This document shows positions 1-5,858 of a DNA stretch of 5,880 nt, piece after piece. Numbering within the stretch: the first letter of the stretch is position 1; each line of letters begins with the position of its first letter. The notes under the pieces are model-generated. The model saw nothing but the letters and a program-made list of their open reading frames with translations. It had not been told where the DNA came from and did not search any database. Made by a program: the position numbers and the translations under genes. This stretch comes from Thiobacillus sp. (GTDB lineage Bacteria; Pseudomonadota; Gammaproteobacteria; Burkholderiales; Thiobacillaceae): assembly GCA_018780025.1 (NCBI GenBank), contig JADMKH010000162.1, forward strand, positions 1-5,880, given 5' to 3'.

Positions 1-231
1 CACAAGCTTGAGCAGGCCATCGCGGGTCAGCAAAGAGTGCTCAGCGATGCGCAAGCCCGCACCCTTCAGGCACGTTCGGCCTGGCTCGTTTGCGAACAGA
101 AAAAGATGTCGTTTGTCACCCTGGCAGCGCGGGCGGATAAGGAAACTGCACGCCTCGAACTGTGGCGCGACCAGAAACAGAATGACGAATATGCCGCACG
201 GCGCACCCTTAACAAGCCGAACCCTTCCTGA
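1..231 (+). CDS. fliJ: Flagellar export protein FliJ, C-terminal part (cut by window start)
   Basis: Frame 1 is open from the first base to a TGA at 229-231 and gives the last 76 residues of a protein whose start lies outside the window. It is highly charged and Gln/Ala/Arg/Glu-rich with no membrane segment. The pattern is that of the second helix of the FliJ antiparallel coiled coil: HKLEQAIAGQQ near the beginning, then a Trp, a Glu and Lys-Lys-Met (WLVCEQKKM), and a closing RLELWRDQKQNDEYAARR stretch similar to the conserved Arg/Asp-Gln/Asp-Glu tail of the family. In characterised bacteria FliJ is a small (about 147 aa) cytoplasmic component of the flagellar export ATPase complex; it interacts with FliI and FlhA and helps recycle export chaperones. 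The stop lies 13 nt before fliK, the usual neighbour. The short fragment makes the call partly dependent on gene order. Confidence 0.85.
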   Translation, partial: HKLEQAIAGQQRVLSDAQARTLQARSAWLVCEQKKMSFVTLAARADKETARLELWRDQKQNDEYAARRTLNKPNPS

Positions 232-232
232 A

Positions 233-238
233 CAGGTG
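233..238 (+). promoter_or_regulatory. Shine-Dalgarno site of fliK (decides the start)
   Basis: AGGTGA lies 6 nt before the ATG at 245, just after the fliJ stop. The fliK reading frame is open much further upstream, right back to the window's first bases, so this site is the main reason for choosing 245 over in-frame ATGs inside fliJ such as the one near 191. Confidence 0.7.
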
Positions 239-244
239 AAATCC

Positions 245-1336
245 ATGACCGCCTCTCTCGCAAACATCAACTCGTCCAACCCGGTTCAGGCGCAGTCCGC
301 AACAGGGAAACCCCAGGAATCCAGCGAAGGCACAGCTTTCAGCCAGGTATTGGCCAGCGAAATCGCACAGAACCGCCGTGGAAGCAGTAATCAGGACGCC
401 AGCGCCCGGGATTCAGCACCGAAGCCTGATCCTGTCGAAGCCCAAACAACCGAAGCGGTCAAAGCAGAGGACCCCCTGGATGCCGCTGTCGCAGATCCGG
501 CACAAAGCGCGGCCATCCCTGTTTCAGCCGAAACCTTTCTTGCACTGGCGCTCAACCCGGGCCTGTCCAGACCGGTGCCGACTGACAAGGAGGAATCAGG
601 ATCCGATCGCCCCGCAACGCGCAGGGTAGACGTCCAGACAGGGCGCGATGCACAAAAAGGGCTCCCCTCCAAAACCCTTCAAGCAGATCCATTCGACCCT
701 AAAACAGCCGGAGCGCAAAAGTCTGGCGCCGCGCTGTCGGGAAAGGCGAATGAGGCTGCCTTTGCCGGGCAACTGTCCGCAGCCCGGCAAGCCGAATCCA
801 TTAAAACAGGCGAGCAACCGCAGGAGCTGTTAAATAACGCGTTCATGCGCACCACGCCGCTGGTGTCGGTTGAGGCCCCCACAGCCGTCAGCGGCGCGTC
901 AGCCAACCATCTTGCGCCGTCGGTAGGCGCCGCAGCCTGGGGGCAGGCGATAGGCGAAAAGATTGTGTGGATGGCAGCGGGTGCGCAGCAAACCGCCTCG
1001 CTCACCCTCAATCCGCCCAACATGGGTCCATTGCAAATTGTGCTGAACATTTCGAACGAGCAAGCCACGGCCAGTTTTTTCTCGGCCCAGCCTGAGGTTC
1101 GCCAGGCGCTGGAAGCCGCTTTCCCCCGACTGCGGGAAATGATGAGCGAAGCCGGCATTCAGCTGGGACAAGCATCTGGCAGCGCCGACACGCCCCAGCA
1201 AAACGCCCCAGATCAGCGTTCCCAGCGGACTGCGCTGCCTTTTCCCAACCTGGATGGGACATCGATGGGCGAACTGCCCTTGAATCAGTCTCCCTCCCCT
1301 CAGTCAGGACGTGGCCTGGTGGACACCTTCGCCTGA
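245..1336 (+). CDS. fliK: Flagellar hook-length control protein FliK
   Basis: 363 aa, similar in size to other FliK proteins (405 aa in Salmonella). Residues 1 to about 220 are low in complexity, rich in Ala, Gln, Ser, Pro and Glu and without membrane segments, as expected for the poorly conserved, extended ruler region. The C-terminal domain (about 225-315) matches the Flg_hook family: it has WGQAIGEKIVWM, then LTLNPPNMGPLQIVL from about residue 253 (the family's L-x-P-x-x-L-G-x-L-x-V signature, with Met in place of the Leu), then an Ala-Leu-x-x-x-x-Pro-Leu/Arg helix region. The tail is Pro/Ser/Gln-rich and ends GLVDTFA. In known systems FliK is secreted through the flagellar export apparatus, measures hook length and triggers FlhB to switch from hook to filament substrates. 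The 245 start is supported by AGGTGA 6 nt upstream and by avoiding overlap with fliJ; an upstream start would give an unconserved N-terminal extension. Confidence 0.92.
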   Translation: MTASLANINSSNPVQAQSATGKPQESSEGTAFSQVLASEIAQNRRGSSNQDASARDSAPKPDPVEAQTTEAVKAEDPLDAAVADPAQSAAIPVSAETFLALALNPGLSRPVPTDKEESGSDRPATRRVDVQTGRDAQKGLPSKTLQADPFDPKTAGAQKSGAALSGKANEAAFAGQLSAARQAESIKTGEQPQELLNNAFMRTTPLVSVEAPTAVSGASANHLAPSVGAAAWGQAIGEKIVWMAAGAQQTASLTLNPPNMGPLQIVLNISNEQATASFFSAQPEVRQALEAAFPRLREMMSEAGIQLGQASGSADTPQQNAPDQRSQRTALPFPNLDGTSMGELPLNQSPSPQSGRGLVDTFA

Positions 1337-1461
1337 GCGGCTTCCAGGCATTCAAGGAATTACGTCTATTTTCGGTCTCTTTTCGCCGTATCGAAGGCAC
1401 GCATTTCTTTCAATAATGACATTCATCAGAGCACCATTTATTCGTTAAAAGGATCAACCCA
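1337..1461 (+). other. fliK-fliL intergenic region, possible internal promoter
   Basis: This 125-nt gap is visibly more AT-rich than its surroundings. It ends with a good ribosome site for fliL: AAGGA at 1449-1453, 8 nt before the ATG. An AATAAT hexamer at 1412-1417 is one base from the sigma-70 -10 consensus, but no convincing -35 sequence lies 16-18 nt upstream of it. No sigma-54 GG-N10-GC pair and no clear sigma-28 site was found. No strong hairpin followed by a T-run marks a terminator. A separate promoter for the fliL-fliR block is possible but not demonstrated. Confidence 0.3.
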
Positions 1462-1938
1462 ATGTCCGGACAAGCACCGGCTGCAGATGCAGCGGCACCC
1501 AAGAAATCAAAGAAAAAGCTGTTCATCATCATGGGTGCGGTGGTGCTGCTCGCTGGTGGCGGGGGAGCGGCATGGTTTATGACCCAGGCCAAACACGAAC
1601 CCGGCGAAGCCCAGCTTGAACCCGCCAAACCGCCGGTTTTCATGCCGCTCGAAACCTTTACCGTCAATCTGCAAGGCGGCGAGCATTATTTACAGACCGA
1701 CATCACACTTCAGGTGACCGATCCGGCTCAGATAGAAGTAATCAAGCTGCATATGCCGCGCGTCCGCAGCCGCTTGCTGGCCCTGTTATCCAGCAAAAAT
1801 GCCGAGGACCTGGCTTCCACCGAAAGCAAGAAAACGCTTGCCAGGGAAATCATGGATCAGATCACCCAACCGTTTTCTCCCAAAGGCAAGCCACAAAAAA
1901 TTGATGACGTTCTGTTCACTTCCTTTGTGATTCAGTAA
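1462..1938 (+). CDS. fliL: Flagellar basal body-associated protein FliL
   Basis: 158 aa, a typical FliL length. The N-terminus is a short cytoplasmic stretch ending in a Lys cluster (residues 14-19, KKSKKK). One membrane helix follows at about 20-40 (LFIIMGAVVLLAGGGGAAWF), and the rest is a periplasmic domain. That domain opens with PPVFMPLETFTVNL (57-70), which corresponds to the family's proline-Tyr/Phe-x-x-Leu-x-x-Phe-x-Val-Asn-Leu signature, then YLQTDITLQV and a helix-rich C-terminus. In known bacteria FliL is a single-pass inner-membrane protein that surrounds or stabilises the stator units near the basal body and affects motor torque and swarming. The start has AAGGA 8 nt upstream. It begins the compact fliLMNOP block, with fliM only 6 nt downstream. 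Confidence 0.93.
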   Translation: MSGQAPAADAAAPKKSKKKLFIIMGAVVLLAGGGGAAWFMTQAKHEPGEAQLEPAKPPVFMPLETFTVNLQGGEHYLQTDITLQVTDPAQIEVIKLHMPRVRSRLLALLSSKNAEDLASTESKKTLAREIMDQITQPFSPKGKPQKIDDVLFTSFVIQ

Positions 1939-1944
1939 CTTTTT

Positions 1945-2949
1945 ATGGCCGACAATTTTCTCTCTCAGGATGAAGTTGACGCGCTGCTGAAAGGCGTCAC
2001 GGGCGAAGTCGACGACGCGCCTGCTGAGGTAGGCGACCCTTCAGCCGCGCGGTCCTACAACCTGGCCACGCAGGAACGCATCGTGCGGGGCAGAATGCCC
2101 ACGCTCGAAATCATCAACGAGCGTTTTGCACGGCAGCTCCGGATCGGCCTTTACAACTTCCTGCGGCGCGGGGTTGAAATTTCGGTTGGCCCGGTCAAAG
2201 TCTCGAAATACAGCGAGTTCATCCGCAACCTGGTGGTGCCCACCAATTTAAATCTGGTCCATTTCAAACCGCTGCGCGGCACGGCACTCATGGTGTTCAA
2301 CCCCGACCTGGTGTTTCTCATGGTCGACAACCTGTTTGGCGGAGACGGTCGCTTTCACACACGCGTCGAAGGCCGGGACTTTACGCAAACCGAACATCGC
2401 ATCATTCAGCGCGTATTGAAGATTGTGTTCGATGCCTATTCAAAATCATGGGAGCCGATCTACCCCATTGAATTCGAGTTTATCCGCTCGGAAATGAATA
2501 CCCAATTCGCCAACATCGCCACGCCGAATGAAGTGGTAGTGGCGATCACCTTTGCGATCGAACTCGGCCAGGTCAGTGGCGAAATCCATTTCTGCATCCC
2601 CTATTCGATGATCGAGCCGATCAAGGATTTGCTGACCAGCAGCCTGCAAGCCGAGAACCTGGAAGTGGACAAGCGCTGGACACGCCTGATGCGGCAACAG
2701 ATACAACTGGCCGAAGTCGAAATCATTGCCGACCTTGGAACGGCCAAAGTCAGCCTCAGAGATATCGTCAACATGAAAGTGGGAGACGTTATCCCGCTGG
2801 AACTGCCCAAAACCGTCGAAGCCAAGGTGGATGGCATTCCCGTCATGGAATGCGCTTACGGAAAATTCAACGGCCAATACACCTTGCGCGTCGAAAAATT
2901 ATTGTCGAACGCCTCAGCCGATTTGCACACAGGAGGACACCATGTCTGA
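1945..2949 (+). CDS. fliM: Flagellar motor switch protein FliM
   Basis: 334 aa, the same size as the E. coli protein. The N-terminus carries LSQDEVDALLKGV, the conserved segment that binds phosphorylated CheY. The middle CheC-like domain (about 45-230) contains NLFGGDGRF at 129-137, including the Gly-Gly-x-Gly motif that contacts FliG, followed by VEGRDFTQTEHRII. The C-terminal SpoA domain (about 255-325) resembles FliN and joins FliN in the C ring. In known systems FliM transmits the chemotaxis signal into a change of rotation direction. No Shine-Dalgarno sequence stands before the ATG; the six bases between the fliL stop and this start are CTTTTT. Translation therefore probably depends on coupling to fliL. 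The 3' end contains the fliN ribosome site and overlaps fliN by 8 nt. All motifs are intact. Confidence 0.98.
   Translation: MADNFLSQDEVDALLKGVTGEVDDAPAEVGDPSAARSYNLATQERIVRGRMPTLEIINERFARQLRIGLYNFLRRGVEISVGPVKVSKYSEFIRNLVVPTNLNLVHFKPLRGTALMVFNPDLVFLMVDNLFGGDGRFHTRVEGRDFTQTEHRIIQRVLKIVFDAYSKSWEPIYPIEFEFIRSEMNTQFANIATPNEVVVAITFAIELGQVSGEIHFCIPYSMIEPIKDLLTSSLQAENLEVDKRWTRLMRQQIQLAEVEIIADLGTAKVSLRDIVNMKVGDVIPLELPKTVEAKVDGIPVMECAYGKFNGQYTLRVEKLLSNASADLHTGGHHV
2931..2936 (+). promoter_or_regulatory. Shine-Dalgarno site of fliN inside the fliM coding end
   Basis: AGGAGG, the full consensus, sits 5 nt before the fliN ATG at 2942. It is embedded in the codons for the last residues of FliM. It fixes the fliN start at 2942 rather than at the upstream in-frame ATG near 2831, which lies deep in fliM. 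Confidence 0.85.
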
Positions 2950-3346
2950 AGACGTCACCCAAACCATAGAAGAAGACGACTGGGCGGCTGCCATGGCCGA
3001 ACAGGCCGTGCCTGCCGGGCAAGCGAAACCTGCCCCGGAAATTTTCAAGGAACTGTCCGGCACGCCCCCGGGGAGCGGGATGGCTTCCGATATTGATTTC
3101 ATTCTGGATATCCCGGTGCTCCTGACCGTGGAGCTCGGGCGCACCAAGATTGCGATCAAGAACCTGCTTCAACTGGCGCAAGGCTCAGTCGTTGAACTGG
3201 ATGGCATGGCAGGCGAACCCATGGATGTCCTTGTCAACGGCTGCTTGATTGCACAAGGCGAAGTGGTGGTGGTGAACGACAAGTTCGGCGTGCGCCTGAC
3301 CGATATCATCACCCCCGCTGAACGCATCAAGAAACTCAACAAATGA
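2942..3346 (+). CDS. fliN: Flagellar motor switch protein FliN
   Basis: 134 aa, close to the 137 aa of E. coli FliN. Residues 1-48 are an acidic, Ala/Pro-rich variable N-terminus with an EEDDWAAAMAEQ stretch. Residues about 51-130 are the SpoA (FliMN C-terminal) domain, with ILDIPVLLTVELGRTKIAIK, then LLQLAQGSVVELDG, a GEPMDVLVNG turn and a closing GVRLTDIITPAERIKKLNK. This is nearly co-linear with the enterobacterial protein. FliN multimerises with FliM to form the lower C ring and also docks the FliH-FliI export ATPase complex. The gene starts within the last codons of fliM behind a consensus Shine-Dalgarno sequence, and its stop overlaps the fliO start in an ATGA quartet. Confidence 0.98.
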   Translation: MSEDVTQTIEEDDWAAAMAEQAVPAGQAKPAPEIFKELSGTPPGSGMASDIDFILDIPVLLTVELGRTKIAIKNLLQLAQGSVVELDGMAGEPMDVLVNGCLIAQGEVVVVNDKFGVRLTDIITPAERIKKLNK

Positions 3347-3768
3347 TCCGTTTTTTAATCCCTGCATGGGTGGGCCTGTGTCTTCCCGCACTGGCGAGTG
3401 CAGCTGGCACGGCCGAAACTGCGCCCGTCGTTTCCACCGCCGGCAGCCTGCTTCAGGTGTTTATCGGACTGGTTGCCGTGCTGCTGTTGATCGCAGGCGC
3501 GGCATGGCTGGCCAAGCGGCTGGGGGTGACCCAGGTTGGCGCATCCAGCCTGCTACGCGTAGTCAGCAGCGCTTCGGTCGGCACCCGTGAGCGCGTGGTG
3601 GTGGTGGAAGTGGGAGAATCCTGGCTGGTGGTGGGCGTCGCACCCGGCAGCGTCAACGCATTGATGACCTTGCCCAAAGGGGAAATGCCGACACAAGGCA
3701 CGGCGGCCCTCGCGGGCAATTTCGCATCGAAGCTACAGCAACTGATCGAGAAGCGTCGTGGAAAATAA
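3343..3768 (+). CDS. fliO: Flagellar biosynthesis protein FliO
   Basis: 141 aa. The N-terminus looks like a cleavable signal sequence (residues 1 to about 20, ending ALASA). It is followed by a short polar linker and a membrane helix at about 36-57 (LLQVFIGLVAVLLLIAGAAWLAKRLG). A cytoplasmic domain follows, containing LRVVSSASVGTRERVVVVEV and ESWLVVGVAPGSV, the family's typical beta-strand pattern, and a basic C-terminus (EKRRGK). In Salmonella FliO is a scaffold that promotes FliP oligomerisation and stability and is not part of the finished export gate. The family is poorly conserved, so the position between fliN and fliP is part of the evidence. The ATG overlaps the fliN stop as ATGA, implying translational coupling. 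The 3' end overlaps fliP by 11 nt. Confidence 0.93.
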   Translation: MIRFLIPAWVGLCLPALASAAGTAETAPVVSTAGSLLQVFIGLVAVLLLIAGAAWLAKRLGVTQVGASSLLRVVSSASVGTRERVVVVEVGESWLVVGVAPGSVNALMTLPKGEMPTQGTAALAGNFASKLQQLIEKRRGK

Positions 3769-4519
3769 CACGCTTCAACACCTGTTTAAAATGCTTTTCA
3801 TCGTGTTGGCATTGCTCATGCCGTCCCTGGCGTTTGCCCAGAGTGCCGGCCTGCCCATGTTCACCAGCACCCCTGCAGCAGGGGGCGGCCAGGCCTATAC
3901 GCTGAGCCTGCAAACCCTGCTGCTGCTGACCTCGCTATCGTTCCTGCCCGCCGCGTTGCTGATGATGACCAGCTTCACCCGCATCATCATCGTGCTGTCT
4001 CTGCTTCGTTCCGCACTGGGCACCCAGTCGTCGCCACCCAACCAGGTGCTGATCGGTCTGGCACTGTTTCTGACCCTGTTTGTGATGGGCCCCACGTTCG
4101 ACAAGATATATGTTGAGGCCTATCAGCCCTTGTCGGAAAACCGCATCCAGATGCAGGAAGCGCTGGACAAGGGTGCCGTTCCCCTGCGTGCCTTCATGAT
4201 GAAGCAAACGCGTGAAACCGACCTTGCCCTGTTTGTGAAAATGTCGGGATCGGCCGCACCCAGGACGGCTGCCGACGTGCCCATGCGCGTGTTGATTCCG
4301 GCCTACATCACCAGCGAATTGAAAACCGCTTTCCAGATTGGATTTGCCGTTTTCATCCCGTTTCTTATCATCGACATGGTTGTTGCCAGCATCCTGATGG
4401 CGATGGGCATGATGATGGTCTCGCCCGCCATTGTGTCGCTGCCATTCAAGATCATCCTGTTCGTTCTGGTCGATGGCTGGAATCTGCTGCTGGGTTCGCT
4501 TGCGCAGAGCTTTTACTAA
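3758..4519 (+). CDS. fliP: Flagellar export gate protein FliP
   Basis: 253 aa from a GTG start, close to E. coli FliP (245 aa). A signal sequence spans residues 1-27, with hydrophobic core MLFIVLALLMPSLAFA and likely cleavage between A27 and Q28. Membrane segments follow at about 49-70, 97-112, 190-215 and 222-245. Family hallmarks are SFTRIIIVLSLLRSALGTQ (72-90), PPNQVLIGLALFLT, a long periplasmic loop, and a Met-rich run at 214-220 (MAMGMMM) followed by VSP. In solved export gates a methionine-rich loop of FliP forms the gasket that seals the channel; assigning it here is by similarity. FliP pentamers form the gate with FliQ and FliR. GTG 3758 overlaps fliO by 11 nt, with a weak purine stretch (GAGAAG) upstream. 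ATG 3791 (residue 12) is an alternative that keeps the signal core but has no ribosome site. Confidence 0.97.
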   Translation: MENNTLQHLFKMLFIVLALLMPSLAFAQSAGLPMFTSTPAAGGGQAYTLSLQTLLLLTSLSFLPAALLMMTSFTRIIIVLSLLRSALGTQSSPPNQVLIGLALFLTLFVMGPTFDKIYVEAYQPLSENRIQMQEALDKGAVPLRAFMMKQTRETDLALFVKMSGSAAPRTAADVPMRVLIPAYITSELKTAFQIGFAVFIPFLIIDMVVASILMAMGMMMVSPAIVSLPFKIILFVLVDGWNLLLGSLAQSFY

Positions 4520-4536
4520 TCCGTCGGAGAGCCGCC

Positions 4537-4806
4537 ATGAATCCAGAAAGCGTAATGACCATTGGCCGGACGGCGCTGGAAATCACCATCCTGGTGGCCT
4601 CGCCGGTACTGCTTGTCACCCTGGTAGTCGGCCTGATGGTCAGCGTGTTCCAGGCCGCCACCCAGATCAACGACCCCAGCCTTTCGTTCATCCCCAAAAT
4701 TCTCGCTGTGCTGGCGACATTTGCGCTGGCCGGCCCCTGGATGCTGACGGTGATGACCGATTACATGAGGCGGGTGTTGACCGGCCTGCCAGGCATCATC
4801 GGCTAA
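4537..4806 (+). CDS. fliQ: Flagellar export gate protein FliQ
   Basis: 89 aa, the standard size for this family. It consists of two membrane hairpin helices, about 15-40 and 52-76, joined by the conserved loop FQAATQINDPSLSFIPK. The N-terminus (MNPESVMTIGRTALEITILVASPVLL) and the end of helix two (GPWMLTVMTDYMRRV) also fit FliQ. Four FliQ copies wrap the outside of the FliP5-FliR1 core of the flagellar type III export gate in characterised systems. The start has GGAG at 4526-4529, 7 nt before the ATG, and lies 17 nt after the fliP stop. The gene ends in TAA only 3 nt before the inverted-repeat element that separates it from fliR. Confidence 0.97.
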   Translation: MNPESVMTIGRTALEITILVASPVLLVTLVVGLMVSVFQAATQINDPSLSFIPKILAVLATFALAGPWMLTVMTDYMRRVLTGLPGIIG

Positions 4807-4809
4807 TTA

Positions 4810-4962
4810 GCGTTCGCATAGGAGCCGATACTTTGTCGACTACGCCTTACCCGCGAGGAGTAGGCCGTGGTTGTAAAGCCGATCAATCGGCAACAACCAC
4901 GCTCTGCCGTGCTACAGCACTGTCTGCGGCTTGTCTTCGCGTCTCGACTCCTATGCGAACGC
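4810..4962. repeat. Putative non-coding repeat element with 15-bp terminal inverted repeats (REP/MITE-like)
   Basis: A perfect 15-bp inverted repeat, GCGTTCGCATAGGAG at 4810-4824 and its exact reverse complement at 4948-4962, bounds a 153-bp segment. The inner arms continue to match imperfectly for several bases (CCGATAC against TCGAGAC). Three hairpins lie inside: 4840-4863, 4866-4901 and 4909-4920. The segment fills most of the 178-nt fliQ-fliR spacer. It has no plausible gene and no T-run that would make it an intrinsic terminator. No convincing target-site duplication was found: AATTA on the left and AATCA on the right differ by one base. A small mobile or repetitive palindromic element is the simplest reading. 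A structured RNA acting on fliR expression is the alternative. Confidence 0.6.
4866..4901 (+). other. Strong hairpin inside the fliQ-fliR element
   Basis: CGTGGTTGT (4866-4874) pairs perfectly with ACAACCACG (4893-4901). After a small asymmetric internal loop, GCCGA (4878-4882) pairs with TCGGC (4887-4891) around a TCAA loop. That makes 14 base pairs in 36 nt, the most stable local structure in the spacer. The bases that follow (GCTCTGCC) include no T-run, so it is not a standard rho-independent terminator. Confidence 0.7.
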
Positions 4963-4984
4963 GAATCAACCCACTCAATATTCC

Positions 4985-5779
4985 ATGATCAGCCTCACCG
5001 ATGCCCAGCTCAACGCCTGGCTGATCAGCTTCATCTGGCCGCTCACCCGCATACTCGGACTCCTCATGGTGGCACCGATATTCGGTCACCGCGCCGTGCC
5101 CGGACGCGTCAAAATCGGCCTCGGCGTTTTCATTGCCCTGATCATTGCGCCCACCCTGCCGCCGATGCCCGACGTGGGACTGGGGTCCTGGCATGGCCTG
5201 TTCATTCTGGTGCAGCAGTTGCTCATCGGCGTGGCGATCGGTTTCACCATGCGCGTCGTTTTCGCTGCGGTCGAAGCGGCCGGTGAAATCGTTGGTCTGC
5301 AAATGGGCCTGGGCTTTGCCTCTTTCTTCGATCCGCAAAGTGCCGGCCAGACGCTGGTACTTGCCCGGTTTTTCAACATGCTGGCGGCGCTGGTATTTTT
5401 GGCGATTAACGCCCATCTGCTGCTGATCGGCATCCTGGTTGAGAGCTTCCAGAGCCTGCCTGTCAGCACGCAGCCGCTATCCGCGATCGGGTTCTACAAC
5501 TTGGCTTCCTTTGGTTCCACCGTGTTTGCCGTGGGCCTGCAATTAGCATTGCCCATCATTGCCATTCTGCTGATGACCAACCTGGCGCTAGGTATCCTGA
5601 CCCGCTCCGCACCCCAGCTCAACATTTTTGCCATTGGCTTTCCCATCACCCTGGGAGTAGGGCTGATCGTACTGAACATCACCCTGCCCTACTTTGCCCC
5701 CCAGATCGAACTCATGATTCAGCAGGGCCTCAAAACCAGTGCCACGGTGATTCATGCGCTGCATCCCGCAGGTCCGTGA
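4985..5779 (+). CDS. fliR: Flagellar export gate protein FliR
   Basis: 264 aa from ATG 4985, matching the usual FliR length (261 aa in E. coli). It is very hydrophobic throughout, with about six membrane segments. The N-terminus has the family pattern WLISFIWPLTRILGLLMVAP, then VPGRVKIGLGVFIALIIAP. The middle has QMGLGFASFFDPQSAGQ and the C-terminal half has LALPIIAILLMTNLALGILTR and APQLNIFAIGFPITLGVG. One FliR completes the helical FliP5-FliQ4-FliR1 gate in known structures. An in-frame TTG at 4931 would add 18 residues translated from the repeat element; the family length and the lack of conservation argue against it. The ATG has no Shine-Dalgarno sequence: the 22 nt between the element and the start read GAATCAACCCACTCAATATT plus CC. 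The protein is intact. Confidence 0.95.
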   Translation: MISLTDAQLNAWLISFIWPLTRILGLLMVAPIFGHRAVPGRVKIGLGVFIALIIAPTLPPMPDVGLGSWHGLFILVQQLLIGVAIGFTMRVVFAAVEAAGEIVGLQMGLGFASFFDPQSAGQTLVLARFFNMLAALVFLAINAHLLLIGILVESFQSLPVSTQPLSAIGFYNLASFGSTVFAVGLQLALPIIAILLMTNLALGILTRSAPQLNIFAIGFPITLGVGLIVLNITLPYFAPQIELMIQQGLKTSATVIHALHPAGP

Positions 5780-5858
5780 AAGCGTCCAGATACATTCATT
5801 CCGAAAATCCGGTGAGGCCTGACTGTTGATCCGGCACGCATTAAACGGGATTGCATGT

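Noticed and set aside
8..244. N-terminal extension of FliK upstream of ATG 245
   Set aside because: It would lie almost wholly inside fliJ, its residues are Arg-rich shadow sequence, and a good ribosome site marks ATG 245.
1385..1392. Sigma-28 -10 element (GCCGTATC)
   Set aside because: Only the first four bases match GCCGATAA, and no TAAA-like -35 lies at the expected distance.
1396..1409. Sigma-54 promoter (GGCAC at 1396-1400)
   Set aside because: The required GC at the -12 position is absent; the bases at the correct spacing are TT.
4866..4901. Rho-independent terminator between fliQ and fliR
   Set aside because: The stem is strong but is followed by GCTCTGCC with no T-run, and termination here would separate fliR from its operon.
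4810..4962. Integron attC site or tRNA-like gene in the fliQ-fliR spacer
   Set aside because: The ends do not fit the attC RYYYAAC...GTTRRRY arrangement, and the three hairpins lack tRNA invariant bases, an anticodon arm and an acceptor stem of the right length.
4867..5286. 139-codon open frame starting at GTG 4867, 6 nt after a perfect GAGGAG
   Set aside because: It runs out of frame through the first half of fliR and its product is Arg/His/Pro-rich with no family resemblance, typical of a shadow frame. The GAGGAG is also part of the 4840-4863 hairpin.
4883..5416. 177-codon reverse-strand open frame across fliR (and similar long reverse frames across fliK and fliM)
   Set aside because: These are antiparallel shadows of strongly conserved forward genes, common in GC-rich DNA; their products are His/Gln/Arg-rich without recognisable domains.
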